In this document: positions 51,179 through 60,376 of the stretch, one piece after another
Layout: every line of letters starts with the position of its first letter
Numbering within the stretch: the stretch's first letter is position 1
Assembly (NCBI RefSeq): GCF_017873175.1
Contig: NZ_JAGGJW010000009.1
Location: forward strand, 186,001-250,000
DNA length: 64,000 bases
DNA from: Neorhizobium petrolearium
GTDB lineage: Bacteria > Pseudomonadota > Alphaproteobacteria > Rhizobiales > Rhizobiaceae
Direction: 5' to 3'
Translations under genes and position numbers: made by a program
Notes under the pieces: model-generated
What the model saw: the letters and a program-made list of their open reading frames with translations, nothing else
What the model was told of the DNA's origin: nothing
Databases searched by the model: none

Positions 51179-51946
51179 TCAGGCGCCCGGCGGGGCCACA
51201 GGCGCGTCCGCAAAGCCCGCGTCATCGAGCGCCTTGCGGACGAGGCCCGAAGCCTTCGCCTCTTCCAGGAATGCACTGACGAAGGCAAGAGCGGACGGCT
51301 TGCCATGAGCAACGGCGATCGCGATCCCCGTTTGCTGGAAGCCGCCGTCGAGGACGCGAGCGCCCGGCAGTTTCGCAAGCAGCGTTCGGAATGCGTCGCG
51401 GGAAAGCGCCAAGGCTTCCGCCTTTCCCTGCAGCAGACGATCGACGGCTTCGGCAATCGTTTCCACTGCTTCGGGGACTGCCGTCTTGAGGGAACGCGTG
51501 GCGCTGCGGATTGTCGTCGTATTGACGATGCCGACGACGCGCACGCCCTCCCGGTCGACCTCTTCCAAGGTGGTGATGCCTGACGAGGCGGTCACGAGAT
51601 AGGTGCTTTCGAGGACGTAATAGATCGGACCGAAGGCGACGCGCCGGCGCCGCTCGTCATCGACCGGCATGAAGCTCACATCGACCGTTTCATTTTCGAC
51701 CGCATCCGTGCAGGCGCCGGAGTTCGGAAAATTGGCGATCTCCGCCGCAATCCCGAGCCTTGCGGCGAGCGCATTGCCGATATCGACGGTCACGCCGCGA
51801 TAAGCTTGGCTTTCCGCATCAAAGACGGCGAACAGGGCCGATGGCGCCGGTGCGGCGACGATGCCGATCCGCAGGCTTCCCGTCGGGGTGAGTTCGCGCA
51901 GGACGAGATCGTCGCGGGCGACCGCGTCCGTGGTGGTCGATGACAT
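51179..51946 (-). CDS. Family 3 solute-binding-domain protein without a signal peptide
   Basis: A 255-aa protein with the periplasmic amino-acid-binding fold: GSLRIGIVAAPAPSALFAVF, YRGVTVDIGNALAARLGIAA, ENETVDVSFMPVDDERRRRV and GKPSALAFVSAFLEEAKASG. From the ATG at 51946, supported by AAGGGAG, the N-terminus is MSSTTTDAVARDDLVLRELT, with no hydrophobic leader. The alternative upstream start at 52045 has none either. The protein therefore probably stays in the cytoplasm, as a binding or enzyme-like member (some family 3 relatives are dehydratases). It is the last gene of a leftward unit with the M14 enzyme and a family 5 binding protein. Confidence 0.8.
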   Translation of the reverse strand: MSSTTTDAVARDDLVLRELTPTGSLRIGIVAAPAPSALFAVFDAESQAYRGVTVDIGNALAARLGIAAEIANFPNSGACTDAVENETVDVSFMPVDDERRRRVAFGPIYYVLESTYLVTASSGITTLEEVDREGVRVVGIVNTTTIRSATRSLKTAVPEAVETIAEAVDRLLQGKAEALALSRDAFRTLLAKLPGARVLDGGFQQTGIAIAVAHGKPSALAFVSAFLEEAKASGLVRKALDDAGFADAPVAPPGA

Positions 51947-52022
51947 GGAAAGACTCCCTTGGCTGATCCACAGGGCGCGGCAAGCCCCCTTCCCCATAGC
52001 AGAAAGATCCAGGCCGTCATCT

Positions 52023-52940
52023 TCAAACCGGCGTGCCGACGCCAAGCAACGCTTCCTTCTCGTTCACCGACAGGCTCGTCAGCCGGTAGAGAATGAAGCC
52101 TTGCTTTTCCGAATGGATGCTGGCCAGCACTTCGCCGAACACGGTCCGGATTTCGCCGAGCAATTCGCCCTGGGCGACCGGCTCGCCGAGATCCTTGCGC
52201 GGGTACCAGAGCCCGGTCGCGGGCGCCACCGGCACCCACATCGTCACGACGTCGAGCGGCGTGACCGGAGCCGCGCCTGGCAGCATGCCGATATGCCGCA
52301 TGACGCCACGAATGCCGTCCGTCATCTGGGCGACGGTCGCGTCTCCCCATAGCCCGTTGCCGCTCACCTCCGGCAGGATGCTCGGGACTCCGAGCTTGTG
52401 GGCCGCATCCACTGTATAACCGGCTCCGCCGGCCGCGACGGCGACCGGAATGCCGAAGGCGACCGCAAGCGCCTTCGACTTCTCGCATCCGGCGGGAAAG
52501 ATCGTGAAGGGCTGAAGACCTTCGTCGAGGTCGCCGCCATGGCAATCGATATACGCGTCGGCTTTCGGAAACACTTCCGTCACCAGCCAGTGGGCGAGCC
52601 GCTCGCTGGTCGTGCCGTCCGGCCTGCCGGGGAACATGCGGTTCAGGTTCTTGCCGTCCTGCGGCATGATGTAGATGTTACGCCTGTGGAACGCCTGCGT
52701 GTTGAGGATCGGCAGGATCAGCAGCGTCCCCTTGATCTCCACCGGCCTCGTCTGCATCAGGCGGACCGCCGCTTCGATCGAGCAATATTCCGAGCCGTGC
52801 ACGCCGGCCGTGATCAGCAGGCAAGGACCCGGCTCGGCGCCCTCAATGATGGCGAAGGGGATTTCGAGCTCCTCCGTCGGATGGACATGGCCGAATTCCA
52901 CACGCGGCTTCCCGCTACGGAGAGCTGGCAAGACGTTCAT
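52023..52940 (-). CDS. M14-type deacylase (succinylglutamate desuccinylase/aspartoacylase family)
   Basis: A 305-aa zinc hydrolase. Metal ligands are seen in LLITAGVHGSEYCSIEAAVR (His and Glu of HGxE) and the later His in ADAYIDCHGGDLDEGLQPF. NTQAFHRRNIYIMPQDGKNL and NRMFPGRPDGTTSERLAHWL match the AstE/AspA group. The C-terminal ~90 residues form the barrel typical of that group (GLWYPRKDLGEPVAQGELLG). Members remove an acyl group from N-acyl amino acids. It lies between a family 5 and a family 3 binding-protein gene, which suggests it processes the imported compound (inference). Confidence 0.87.
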   Translation of the reverse strand: MNVLPALRSGKPRVEFGHVHPTEELEIPFAIIEGAEPGPCLLITAGVHGSEYCSIEAAVRLMQTRPVEIKGTLLILPILNTQAFHRRNIYIMPQDGKNLNRMFPGRPDGTTSERLAHWLVTEVFPKADAYIDCHGGDLDEGLQPFTIFPAGCEKSKALAVAFGIPVAVAAGGAGYTVDAAHKLGVPSILPEVSGNGLWGDATVAQMTDGIRGVMRHIGMLPGAAPVTPLDVVTMWVPVAPATGLWYPRKDLGEPVAQGELLGEIRTVFGEVLASIHSEKQGFILYRLTSLSVNEKEALLGVGTPV

Positions 52941-53029
52941 CGAACAAAATCCTCAAAGCGATTGAACCTGCTCGGCGAAAGGCGCTTGAGCGCCTTCCGC
53001 GAAATCGGCGTCTCTCCCGGCGGAGCTGG

Positions 53030-54553
53030 TCAGCTCTTCTTTACCCCCTGCAGCCGGATAAGCCCGTCCGGATAAGGAACGAAGCCGTCGACATTGCTGC
53101 GTGCCGCCCAGATCGACTTGTAGTGATAGAGCGGGATGAACGGCACGTCGGTGAGATAGATGCCGACGCTCTGCGCATAGAGCTTGGCGCGTTCCTTTTC
53201 ATCGGTGATCTGCCGCGCCTGGGCGAGCAGCTTGTCCAGCTCGGGATTGCAGTAGCGCCCCCAGTTCAGGAAGCCGTCGCAGGCGACCCACGGGCTGATA
53301 TTGCCGTCCGGATCGGGCCGCCCGCTCCAGATCGCCATCGAGGCCTGGTATTTGCCGGCATCCGAATTGGCGGCGAGCGTCGAGGATTCGAGCGACTGGA
53401 TCTTCACGTCGAAGCCAGCCTCCGCCGCCATGACCTGGATCATCTGGCCGACCTGGGCGAGCGTCGGGCTGTTGGCGACGGAAAGCGTGAAGGACGGGCT
53501 CGTCACGCCCGCTTCTGCAAGCAGCGTCTTCGCCCGGGCGACATCGCGACCCTTCAACGCATGGGTCGGATCGTAATAGGGTGCCCCGACAGGCTCCGTC
53601 TGGTTGGCCGGCGGGAACAGGCCCTCATAAACAACCTCGCTGATCGCGCCGCGATCGATCGAAAGCTCCAGCGCTTGGCGCACCTTGGCGTTCTTGCCGA
53701 GCGGATTGTCGGCGCTTTCGCCATGGGCGATGTTGATGGAAATGACGTCGAAGGCTATCGACGGCCCTTGTATGGCCTTGACATCCTTGTCGTCCTTGAT
53801 CGCCGCGACATCGCTCGGCGACAGCCGCTCGATGAGGTCGAGGTCGCCGGAACGCAGGCTCAGCAGGCGCACGGCATCGTCCGGGATCATCCGGTAGGTG
53901 ACGGAATCGAGCGAGATCGCGTCCTTGTTCCAGTATTGGTCGAAACGCTTCAGAGTGATGTGGTCCTGCGACACGCGCTCCACGAACTGGAACGGGCCTG
54001 CGCAAACGGGATGCGCTCCGATATTGGCGCTGTCCCTCGCGAGCGCCGCCGGCGACATGATCATGCCGGCTCGGTCGGCGAGCACGCTGACGAGTGGCGC
54101 ATAGGCCTGACTGAGCTTGATCGCCACCGTCAGCGGATCAACGACATCGACACTCGCCACCGGCTTCAGCTCGGTCTTGCGCCTGGAGATCGGATCGGTG
54201 CGGTAGCGGTCGAGATTCACCTTGACCGCAGCGGCATCCATTGGCTGCCCGTCGTGGAAGACCACGTGATCGCGCAGCTTGAGCGTCAGCGTCAGACTGT
54301 CCGGGGACCATGACCAGGACGTGGCGAGCTGCGGCTGGAACGTACCTTCGGGTGTCGTATCGATCAGCTTGTCGCACAGCGCCGCGAAGATCACGCGGCC
54401 GGCAACCGAGCCTCCGGTCGCGGGGTCGAGAGCATCCGGATCGGCTCTGAGGCCGATCTTGAGGTCTGCCGCCGAGGCGGAAGCGGCGAAGAGAATTGCG
54501 GCGAGGAAAGCGGACATCGATCCGATGTCGCGCCGCCCGGTCATGGAAGTCAT
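53030..54553 (-). CDS. Family 5 ABC transporter solute-binding protein, orphan (first copy)
   Basis: A 507-aa exported peptide/nickel-type binding protein. The signal peptide is GSMSAFLAAILFAASASAAD, followed by LKIGLRADPDALDPATGGSV, DHVVFHDGQPMDAAAVKVNL, and FLNWGRYCNPELDKLLAQAR near the end. ATG at 54553 is preferred to the in-frame TTG at 54559 because of AGAGG spacing. No permease or ATPase gene is adjacent, so it must use a transporter encoded elsewhere. It is divergent from and homologous to the binding protein at 54942; the two share the order of motifs, suggesting an old duplication. Confidence 0.9.
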   Translation of the reverse strand: MTSMTGRRDIGSMSAFLAAILFAASASAADLKIGLRADPDALDPATGGSVAGRVIFAALCDKLIDTTPEGTFQPQLATSWSWSPDSLTLTLKLRDHVVFHDGQPMDAAAVKVNLDRYRTDPISRRKTELKPVASVDVVDPLTVAIKLSQAYAPLVSVLADRAGMIMSPAALARDSANIGAHPVCAGPFQFVERVSQDHITLKRFDQYWNKDAISLDSVTYRMIPDDAVRLLSLRSGDLDLIERLSPSDVAAIKDDKDVKAIQGPSIAFDVISINIAHGESADNPLGKNAKVRQALELSIDRGAISEVVYEGLFPPANQTEPVGAPYYDPTHALKGRDVARAKTLLAEAGVTSPSFTLSVANSPTLAQVGQMIQVMAAEAGFDVKIQSLESSTLAANSDAGKYQASMAIWSGRPDPDGNISPWVACDGFLNWGRYCNPELDKLLAQARQITDEKERAKLYAQSVGIYLTDVPFIPLYHYKSIWAARSNVDGFVPYPDGLIRLQGVKKS

Positions 54554-54758
54554 GGACAATACCTCTCTCTTGTTTGCGGAAGGTACCCGCTGCCGGAAAG
54601 CAGTTCTAAAATTGTACTAGCACAAGATAACAGCAATGCACAATATCGTGCATTGCCCATTTTATGGGCTCTGCCACAGTTGTTATTTTAGAAATTTCTC
54701 GGCCATTTTCGGCAATCATCCGATAAAAATTTGAAATCAACGAAACGTCCGGCTCCTA

Positions 54759-54787
54759 TTGACATACCCAACCGCCTGCTCTGTTAT
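54759..54787 (+). promoter_or_regulatory. Sigma-70-type promoter of the 54942 binding-protein gene
   Basis: TTGACA at 54759-54764 is a perfect -35. A -10 candidate TGTTAT lies at 54782-54787 with a 17-base spacer; TTATAA two bases later is an alternative. The -10 overlaps the GTTATA palindrome, so a bound repressor would block RNA polymerase. Confidence 0.6.
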
Positions 54788-54800
54788 AAAGATGTATAAC
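54783..54800. promoter_or_regulatory. Palindromic operator GTTATA-N6-TATAAC (site 1)
   Basis: GTTATAAAGATGTATAAC is a perfect 6-6-6 inverted repeat followed by GATTAT. An identical half-site arrangement with the same GATTAT flank lies at 63880-63897, ahead of the GntR gene. Finding the palindrome at both promoters in the same relation to a GntR gene makes it the probable binding site of that regulator. Confidence 0.7.
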
Positions 54801-54941
54801 GATTATAGTTTTTGAGCCGACTCCGATCTCCTTCCGGTCCTTCACGGCGCCACCTCCCATCCGGCCCGCCGGAAGAAGGCCGGCAAGGACCATCGGACCG
54901 GCTCTTCCTGGCGAAAGACCAGCAACCAGAGGAGAATAAAA

Positions 54942-56438
54942 ATGAGATTTTCGTCGCTGCTGCCCGCCGTGATGACCGCATTTATCGCGGCCGGCGCCCA
55001 GGCCGACGACCTGAAGATCGGCCTGCAGGACGATCTCGACGGTCTCGACCCGGCCCGCTCGCGCACCTTCGTCGGCGAGGTCGTGTTCGAATCCTTGTGC
55101 GACAGCCTCGTCGCCGTTGGGGCCGACCTTATCGTCAAACCCGAACTCGCCGAAAAGTGGTCATGGAACGCCGACGGCACCGAGCTGACCCTGGCGCTTT
55201 TCCCGAACCTGAAATTCCATGACGGCAGCGCCATCAATGCTGCCGCCGTCAAGGCCAATCTCGACCGCGCCGTCACCCTGCCCGACAGCATGCGCAGATC
55301 GGAATTGCAATCGGTCAAGGGCGTCGAGGTGGTCGACGGTCTGACGGTCAAGATCACGCTGAAACAGCCGGATCCGACCCCGCTGCCGCAGCTTTCCAAC
55401 CGTGCCGGCATGATGCTGTCGCCGGCGAGCTTCGAGAAAGCCGTGACCGCGCCCTCCTGCTCCGGTCCCTACAAGTTCGTCGCCCGCCAGCAGAACTACA
55501 AGATTGACCTGGAGAAGTTCGCCGATTACCGCAACGCGGCCGACTACCATTTCGACAAGCTGACATTCATGATCATCCCGGACACGACGGTCAGGCTCGC
55601 GAACCTCAGATCGGGCGCGCTCGACATGCTCGAACGTCTCGCCCCCTCCGACATTCCCTCGGTCAAGGCGGACGACAAATTGCAGCTCGCGCAGATCACG
55701 AGCGTCGGATACCAGGGCATGACGATCAATGTCGGCAACGGTACAACGCGCGCCAAGGGCCTGCTCGCCAAGGACAAGCGCATCCGCCTCGCGCTCGAAC
55801 TCGCCATCGACCGCAACGTCATCAACGACGTGGTAGGCTCGGGCATCTTTCAGCCGGCGCAGCAGCCGTTCACCGGCGTCAGCCCCTATCACAACAAGGA
55901 CATCAAGGTAACGGCCCGCGATGTCGCCAAGGCGAAGTCGCTTCTGAAGGAAGCGGGCGTCGACAAGGTTTCGTTCGAACTGCTCTTCGCCAATTCCACG
56001 ACCAGCCAGCAGGTCGCCGAACTCATTCAGGCCATGGCGGCGGAAGCGGGCTTCGACATCAAGCTGCGCGCCGTCGAATTCACCTCGATGCTCGCCCAGA
56101 CCCAGACCGGCGATTTCGATGCCGTGCTGACCGGTTGGTCGGGTCGCTACGATCCGGACGGCAACCTGCATCAGTTCGTCACCTGCAAGGCATCGCTCAA
56201 CTATGCCGGCTTCTGCAACGAACAGGTCGACAAGGACCTGAATACCGCCAAGGTGACGGGCGATTTCGAGACCCGAAAGAAGCTCTATGACGACGCCCAG
56301 TCGATCCTGCAGGACCAGCTGCCGATCATCTATCTCTACCACCAGCCGTGGCCTTTCGTACTTGCCAAGAACCTGAAGGGCTTCACGCCGCTGCCGACCG
56401 GCCTGATCAGCATCAAGGGCATGACCAGAGCCTCATAG
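54942..56438 (+). CDS. Family 5 ABC transporter solute-binding protein, orphan (second copy)
   Basis: A 498-aa exported binding protein. The signal peptide is MRFSSLLPAVMTAFIAAGAQ, then ADDLKIGLQDDLDGLDPARS. Family 5 features include TLALFPNLKFHDGSAINAAA, RIRLALELAIDRNVINDVVG and ASLNYAGFCNEQVDKDLNTA. AGAGGAG precedes the ATG. No permease or ATPase gene is nearby. Its promoter carries the same palindrome as the GntR gene at 63874, which links it to the leftward amidase/peptidase operon although it is read in the opposite direction. Confidence 0.9.
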   Translation: MRFSSLLPAVMTAFIAAGAQADDLKIGLQDDLDGLDPARSRTFVGEVVFESLCDSLVAVGADLIVKPELAEKWSWNADGTELTLALFPNLKFHDGSAINAAAVKANLDRAVTLPDSMRRSELQSVKGVEVVDGLTVKITLKQPDPTPLPQLSNRAGMMLSPASFEKAVTAPSCSGPYKFVARQQNYKIDLEKFADYRNAADYHFDKLTFMIIPDTTVRLANLRSGALDMLERLAPSDIPSVKADDKLQLAQITSVGYQGMTINVGNGTTRAKGLLAKDKRIRLALELAIDRNVINDVVGSGIFQPAQQPFTGVSPYHNKDIKVTARDVAKAKSLLKEAGVDKVSFELLFANSTTSQQVAELIQAMAAEAGFDIKLRAVEFTSMLAQTQTGDFDAVLTGWSGRYDPDGNLHQFVTCKASLNYAGFCNEQVDKDLNTAKVTGDFETRKKLYDDAQSILQDQLPIIYLYHQPWPFVLAKNLKGFTPLPTGLISIKGMTRAS

Positions 56439-56459
56439 GTCCCGGTCCGATGCGCCCGG

Positions 56460-56488
56460 AAGGGTCTGCCTGTAACAGGCCGGCCCTT
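56460..56488 (+). terminator. Terminator after the 54942 binding-protein gene
   Basis: AAGGGTCTGCCTG and CAGGCCGGCCCTT form a 13-position stem with two imperfect pairs and a TAA loop, followed by TGTCCTGCTTTTC. It stands 21 bp after the stop codon, and the next gene is on the opposite strand, so it ends a single-gene transcript. Confidence 0.65.
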
Positions 56489-56596
56489 TGTCCTGCTTTT
56501 CACTCGGCGCCATCCTCGACCTTGTGCCGAATACCTACAGACGTCGACGGTGTGCAGATGCTCGCGACAGGTCCGAGCATGGGCCGGCCCTTTCCC

Positions 56597-57553
56597 TCAG
56601 GCCTCCCGGTGGACGAGCTTCTTCGCCATCATCATGTGAATGCCCTTGCAGCCGTTGACCGTCTGCGTGACGCGCAAGTCGCCGGCCAGGCTGCAGAGTG
56701 TGTAGGCGTCTTCCCGCGACAGCCCGCCCTTTTCGCCGAGCAGAACGATCATGTCCCTGAGCGCCATCACGACGCACTGGTCGAGGTCCGGGTCCATGCC
56801 CATGGTGATGTAATGGGTCGGCGTCTCGGCACGGGGATAGACGAAATCGAGATCTTCGCGCACGGTCATTTGGAACGTGCCGCGCAACGCTGTTTCGATC
56901 GCCGTGATGCAGACTTCACCATCACCTTGCGCACCGTGACCGTCGCCGCAGGAAAACAGCGCACCCTCGTTGAATATCGGCAGGTAAAGTGTGGTGCCGG
57001 CGACGAGTTCCTTGTTGTCGATATTGCCGGCATGCGCACGCGGCATAATCGAGGTGATGCGGCCCCAGTTCGGCGGCGGCGCGACGCCCATGACGCCGAA
57101 GAAGGGTGCGAGCGGCAGGTCGAGCCCCCAGGGCAGCCGCGCGACGTTTTTCTCCTTGTCGAGCGGAATGTTGAGGAGCCGCGAAGTTTCGAAATCGTAA
57201 GGCAACGTGCCGGCGAGCGGACGGATGACATTGTAACCCCAGTCCTGACGAAGCTCGATATCGAGGATCTTCACCTCCAGAACCTGGCCGGGTTTGGCGC
57301 CGCGCACCGCGACCGGGCCGGTCAGGATATGGCCCTGCATGATCGGCCGGCAGTTCTCATGGATCTCGAGATGTTCGGGAAGGATGGTGAAGCCTTCCTT
57401 CGGCAGCACCTCGACCGGCCCGGAGACCGTGTCGATCACCACCGTGTCGCCGCTGTCGATGGTGACGACCGGCTCCCGGGCGGGATCGAAATAGCCCCAG
57501 GCGCAATTGTTCGAGGATGCCGGCACTTTATGTAACATGGCTTTATGCTCCAT
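56597..57553 (-). CDS. Acetamidase/formamidase family protein (FmdA type)
   Basis: A 318-aa metal-dependent amidase of the FmdA/AmdA family. Recognisable are SGDTVVIDTVSGPVEVLPKE, MQGHILTGPVAVRGAKPGQV, and the metal/active-site region LPIFNEGALFSCGDGHGAQG DGEV with its His and Asp, then TPTHYITMGMDPDLDQCVVM. Members hydrolyse formamide, acetamide or other small amides. It starts 44 bp beyond the amidase end of the GntR-led operon, same strand, so it may be its last gene. The ATG at 57553 is accepted; a second in-frame Met lies at codon 6. Confidence 0.88.
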   Translation of the reverse strand: MEHKAMLHKVPASSNNCAWGYFDPAREPVVTIDSGDTVVIDTVSGPVEVLPKEGFTILPEHLEIHENCRPIMQGHILTGPVAVRGAKPGQVLEVKILDIELRQDWGYNVIRPLAGTLPYDFETSRLLNIPLDKEKNVARLPWGLDLPLAPFFGVMGVAPPPNWGRITSIMPRAHAGNIDNKELVAGTTLYLPIFNEGALFSCGDGHGAQGDGEVCITAIETALRGTFQMTVREDLDFVYPRAETPTHYITMGMDPDLDQCVVMALRDMIVLLGEKGGLSREDAYTLCSLAGDLRVTQTVNGCKGIHMMMAKKLVHREA

Positions 57554-57596
57554 TGTTCTGCCCCGCAGGATCTGAAGCGGAGCGCTTTTAAATTTC

Positions 57597-58958
57597 TTAA
57601 ATCATCGGCCGGTGATAGGCGCCGAGCGCCGCCTCGACGGAATGCGCGGCCTGCAGCAATTTCTCATCCCCGCCGAGCCTGCCTGTCAATTGGATGCCGA
57701 GCGGCAGATGGCCGTCCATGCCGCAGGGGATGCTGATCGAGGGATGCCCGGTCATGTTGGAAAAGCCGCTCGACAACATTTCTCCCTCCTCGCCGTCCTC
57801 GGTGAATTCCGGATCCTCGACGGGCGCTGGAAAGGGAACGCTTGGGCTCAGCAGCACATCCACATCCGCAAGACGCGCTTCCACCGCCTGCCGGAGCTTT
57901 GCCTGAAACTGCTGCGCCCTCAGATAGTCGACGGCCAGCGTCTCGAAACCGGAAACGACCTGTGCCAGCGTCCGCGGTGCATAGCCCTGCGGATTTTCAA
58001 GATGCAGGTCCGCATGGATGAGCGACGCCTCCGGCTTGATGATATGGCGCAGCATGGAATTGGCCTGCGACAGTTCGGAAATGTCGATCGTCCTGACGAT
58101 CGCTCCGCGCTCCTTCAGCGCCTCGACGACCGCCGTGAGGTTCTGCGCCACCGCCGGTGTCAGTTCGGGACTGTCGCAATGATAGCTGGCAAAGCCGATC
58201 CGCAGGCCGGAAAGCGACGGCGGCGACAGCGCAATATTCCGGCCGGCAAGGCAACCGAGCATCAACGCCGCATCGGCGACGCTGCGCGCCAGCGGCCCGG
58301 CATGATCGAGGCTCCAGGAGAGCGGGAAGACACCTGCCGTCGGCACCAGCCCATAGCTCGGCTTCAGCCCGACGATGCCGCAATAGGAGGCGGGAATGCG
58401 GATCGAGCCACCCGTATCCGTGCCGACCGAAAGCGGCACGATGCCGGCTGCGACAAGCGCCGCCGAACCGCCGCTCGACCCGCCGGACGTGCGCGACGGA
58501 TCATGCGGATTGTTGGTCTGGCCGATATCGGGATGCGCGATACCATAGGCATATTCGAGCAGATTGGTCTTGCAAAGGATGATGGCGCCGGCGGTGCGCA
58601 GCCGGGTGACGAGCGGCGCGTCATCCGCAGCAATGGCCGGCTTGCGGACACGGCTTGCAAAACCGGTCGGCGCACCGCGAACGTCGATGATATCTTTGAT
58701 GGCGACCGGGATACCGTGCAGCGGCCCCAGGTTTGTCCCGGAACGAAATGCAGCGGCGGCGCGTTCCGCATCGCGCGTCGCCTCCTCGGGCATGACATGG
58801 GCGACGGCGTTCAGGCGTGGTTCGAGCGCCTCAAGCCGCTCCAGCGCCTGCGCCACCACGTCGACGGGAGACAGGGAGCCGTTCCGATAACGGGCAGCGA
58901 ACTCCTCCACGCCAAGAAAACCGATATCGCCTTCCGGCATGCGCCGTATCCCTTCCAC
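57597..58958 (-). CDS. Amidase (amidase signature family)
   Basis: A 453-aa amidase-signature enzyme of GatA-like length. The triad is visible as Lys in [18 protein letters not shown], the cis-Ser loop [16 protein letters not shown] and the nucleophile in [16 protein letters not shown]. The start is a GTG at 58958, chosen because AAAGGAGGAG lies five bases ahead and it falls two bases after the M20 gene ends; the open frame runs much further back inside that gene but is spurious. It is coupled to the M20 peptidase upstream, suggesting sequential hydrolysis of one compound. It is not a gatCAB gene, as no gatB or gatC is present. Confidence 0.9.
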   Translation of the reverse strand: MEGIRRMPEGDIGFLGVEEFAARYRNGSLSPVDVVAQALERLEALEPRLNAVAHVMPEEATRDAERAAAAFRSGTNLGPLHGIPVAIKDIIDVRGAPTGFASRVRKPAIAADDAPLVTRLRTAGAIILCKTNLLEYAYGIAHPDIGQTNNPHDPSRTSGGSSGGSAALVAAGIVPLSVGTDTGGSIRIPASYCGIVGLKPSYGLVPTAGVFPLSWSLDHAGPLARSVADAALMLGCLAGRNIALSPPSLSGLRIGFASYHCDSPELTPAVAQNLTAVVEALKERGAIVRTIDISELSQANSMLRHIIKPEASLIHADLHLENPQGYAPRTLAQVVSGFETLAVDYLRAQQFQAKLRQAVEARLADVDVLLSPSVPFPAPVEDPEFTEDGEEGEMLSSGFSNMTGHPSISIPCGMDGHLPLGIQLTGRLGGDEKLLQAAHSVEAALGAYHRPMI

Positions 58959-58960
58959 GC

Positions 58961-60376
58961 TCACTCCTCCTTTTGCGAAATCCTCCGCTCCTGCGACGAT
59001 ATCAGTGGGGTTTCGGCAAGCCGTCTCAACAGCATCGCCCAGGCCTTCATACCAAAGCGGAAACTCTCCAGCCGGAAGAACTCGTTCGGAGCATGGTAAT
59101 CCTCGTCCGCGGTCGAGAAGGAAAAGAAGATTGAAGCACAGCCGAGATGCTTGCGGAAAGCGCTGCCGATCGGGATCGTCGCGCCCATGGCAACGCGCAG
59201 CGGCTTTTGGCCGAGCAACTCGCCGAGCACATCCTCGGAAATCTTCAATGCCGGCAGATCCGGATCGATGAAATCCGCTTCGCTGCCCGGCCCGTGGCGG
59301 TGGACTTGGAGCGTGAACCCCTTCGGCAGGCGCTTTTCGAGATGGCGAGTGATCGCAGCAACCACCGCGTCCGGCTTCTGCCCGGCGACCAACCGGCAGG
59401 TGATCTTGACGCTCGCCGAATTCGGGATGACGGTCTTGGTGCCCATGCCCTGGTAGCCGCCGGAAATGCCGTTGAATTCCAGCGTCGGCTCCAGCCATTG
59501 CCGGATCAGCAGTTCGCGGCCGGTCTCGATCGGGGCGGCTCCCGGAACGCCAATCTCGCGATAATAGGCTTCATTGTCGAACTCCGAAGCCTCAATCGCC
59601 GCGATGATGCGCGGATCCGGCGGGCTCGTGCCGTTGAGAAATCCGTCGACGTCGACGCGGCCGTCCGGCCCGTGCATCGAGGCGAGGAGCGCTGCAAGCG
59701 CCGCGATCGGGTTCGGCGCGCTGCCGCCATGGCGGCCGGAATGCAGGTCCTTCGCGGCGCCCGTCACCGTGACATCCAACGCGACGAGGCCGCGGCTTGC
59801 GACTGTGATCGACGGCCTGTCCGGCCGCCACATGGCGCCATCGGCCGAAAGCACGAGATCGCAACAAAGCTTTTCACGGTACTTTTCGAGCGTCGACTCG
59901 AAATGCGGACTGCCGGATTCCTCCTCGCCCTCGATCAGCACCTTGAGATTGACGGGCAGCCGCCCCTCCTCGCGCACGAACGCCTCGGCGACGAGGATCG
60001 GGATCAAAAGCGGCCCCTTGTCGTCGGAGACCCCGCGGGCATAGAGCCGATCATCCCGTTCATCCGGTTCGAAAGCCGGCGTCTTCCATTTGTCGAGCGG
60101 GTCCGGCGGCTGCACGTCGTAATGGCCGTAAACGAGGAAGGTCGGTAGCGACGGGTCACCTACGATCTCGCCGTAGACGGCGGGATGGCCGCCTGTTTCC
60201 AGCAATTCAACCTCGGAAAAGCCCGCACGGGTGAGCCGATCTGCCACGAAATGTGCAGCCGCCTTGATGCCCTCCGCATAGGCCGGATCGGTGCTGACGC
60301 TCGGAATGCGGCAGAAAGCCTTCAGGTCTTCCAGACCGGCGGTATAATGGGCGTCAAGAAAAGCCTCGACGCTCAT
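58961..60376 (-). CDS. M20-family metallopeptidase (dipeptidase-like)
   Basis: A 471-aa di-zinc hydrolase of the M20 dipeptidase group. Metal and catalytic motifs are FLVYGHYDVQPPDPLDKWK, LYARGVSDDKGPLLIPILVA, and KVLIEGEEESGSPHFESTLE with the catalytic Glu pair. The dimerisation lid follows, with DLHSGRHGGSAPNPIAALAA. The C-terminal ligand His lies in the tail near EDYHAPNEFFRLESF. ATG at 60376 overlaps the SDR stop (ATGA). M20 members split dipeptides, N-acyl or N-carbamoyl amino acids. Confidence 0.9.
   Translation of the reverse strand: MSVEAFLDAHYTAGLEDLKAFCRIPSVSTDPAYAEGIKAAAHFVADRLTRAGFSEVELLETGGHPAVYGEIVGDPSLPTFLVYGHYDVQPPDPLDKWKTPAFEPDERDDRLYARGVSDDKGPLLIPILVAEAFVREEGRLPVNLKVLIEGEEESGSPHFESTLEKYREKLCCDLVLSADGAMWRPDRPSITVASRGLVALDVTVTGAAKDLHSGRHGGSAPNPIAALAALLASMHGPDGRVDVDGFLNGTSPPDPRIIAAIEASEFDNEAYYREIGVPGAAPIETGRELLIRQWLEPTLEFNGISGGYQGMGTKTVIPNSASVKITCRLVAGQKPDAVVAAITRHLEKRLPKGFTLQVHRHGPGSEADFIDPDLPALKISEDVLGELLGQKPLRVAMGATIPIGSAFRKHLGCASIFFSFSTADEDYHAPNEFFRLESFRFGMKAWAMLLRRLAETPLISSQERRISQKEE

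Larger units (their letters stand above)
54554..54941. other. Divergent AT-rich control region between two binding-protein genes
   Basis: The 388-bp gap contains the promoter and operator of the rightward gene (listed separately). Its left part, about 54600-54740, is AT-rich with CTAAAATTGTACTAGCAC and TTGTTATTTTAGAAATTT and probably holds the leftward promoter. No coding frame is supported. Confidence 0.6.

Noticed and set aside
58959..59498. N-terminal extension of the amidase frame, 180 codons into the M20 gene
   Set aside because: The extension has no amidase similarity and overlaps M20 coding sequence. GTG at 58958 with AAAGGAGGAG ahead explains the gene start.
59147..60148. A 333-codon plus-strand open frame opposite the M20 gene
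   Set aside because: Shadow of a strongly supported peptidase gene; the product is Arg-rich and unrecognisable.
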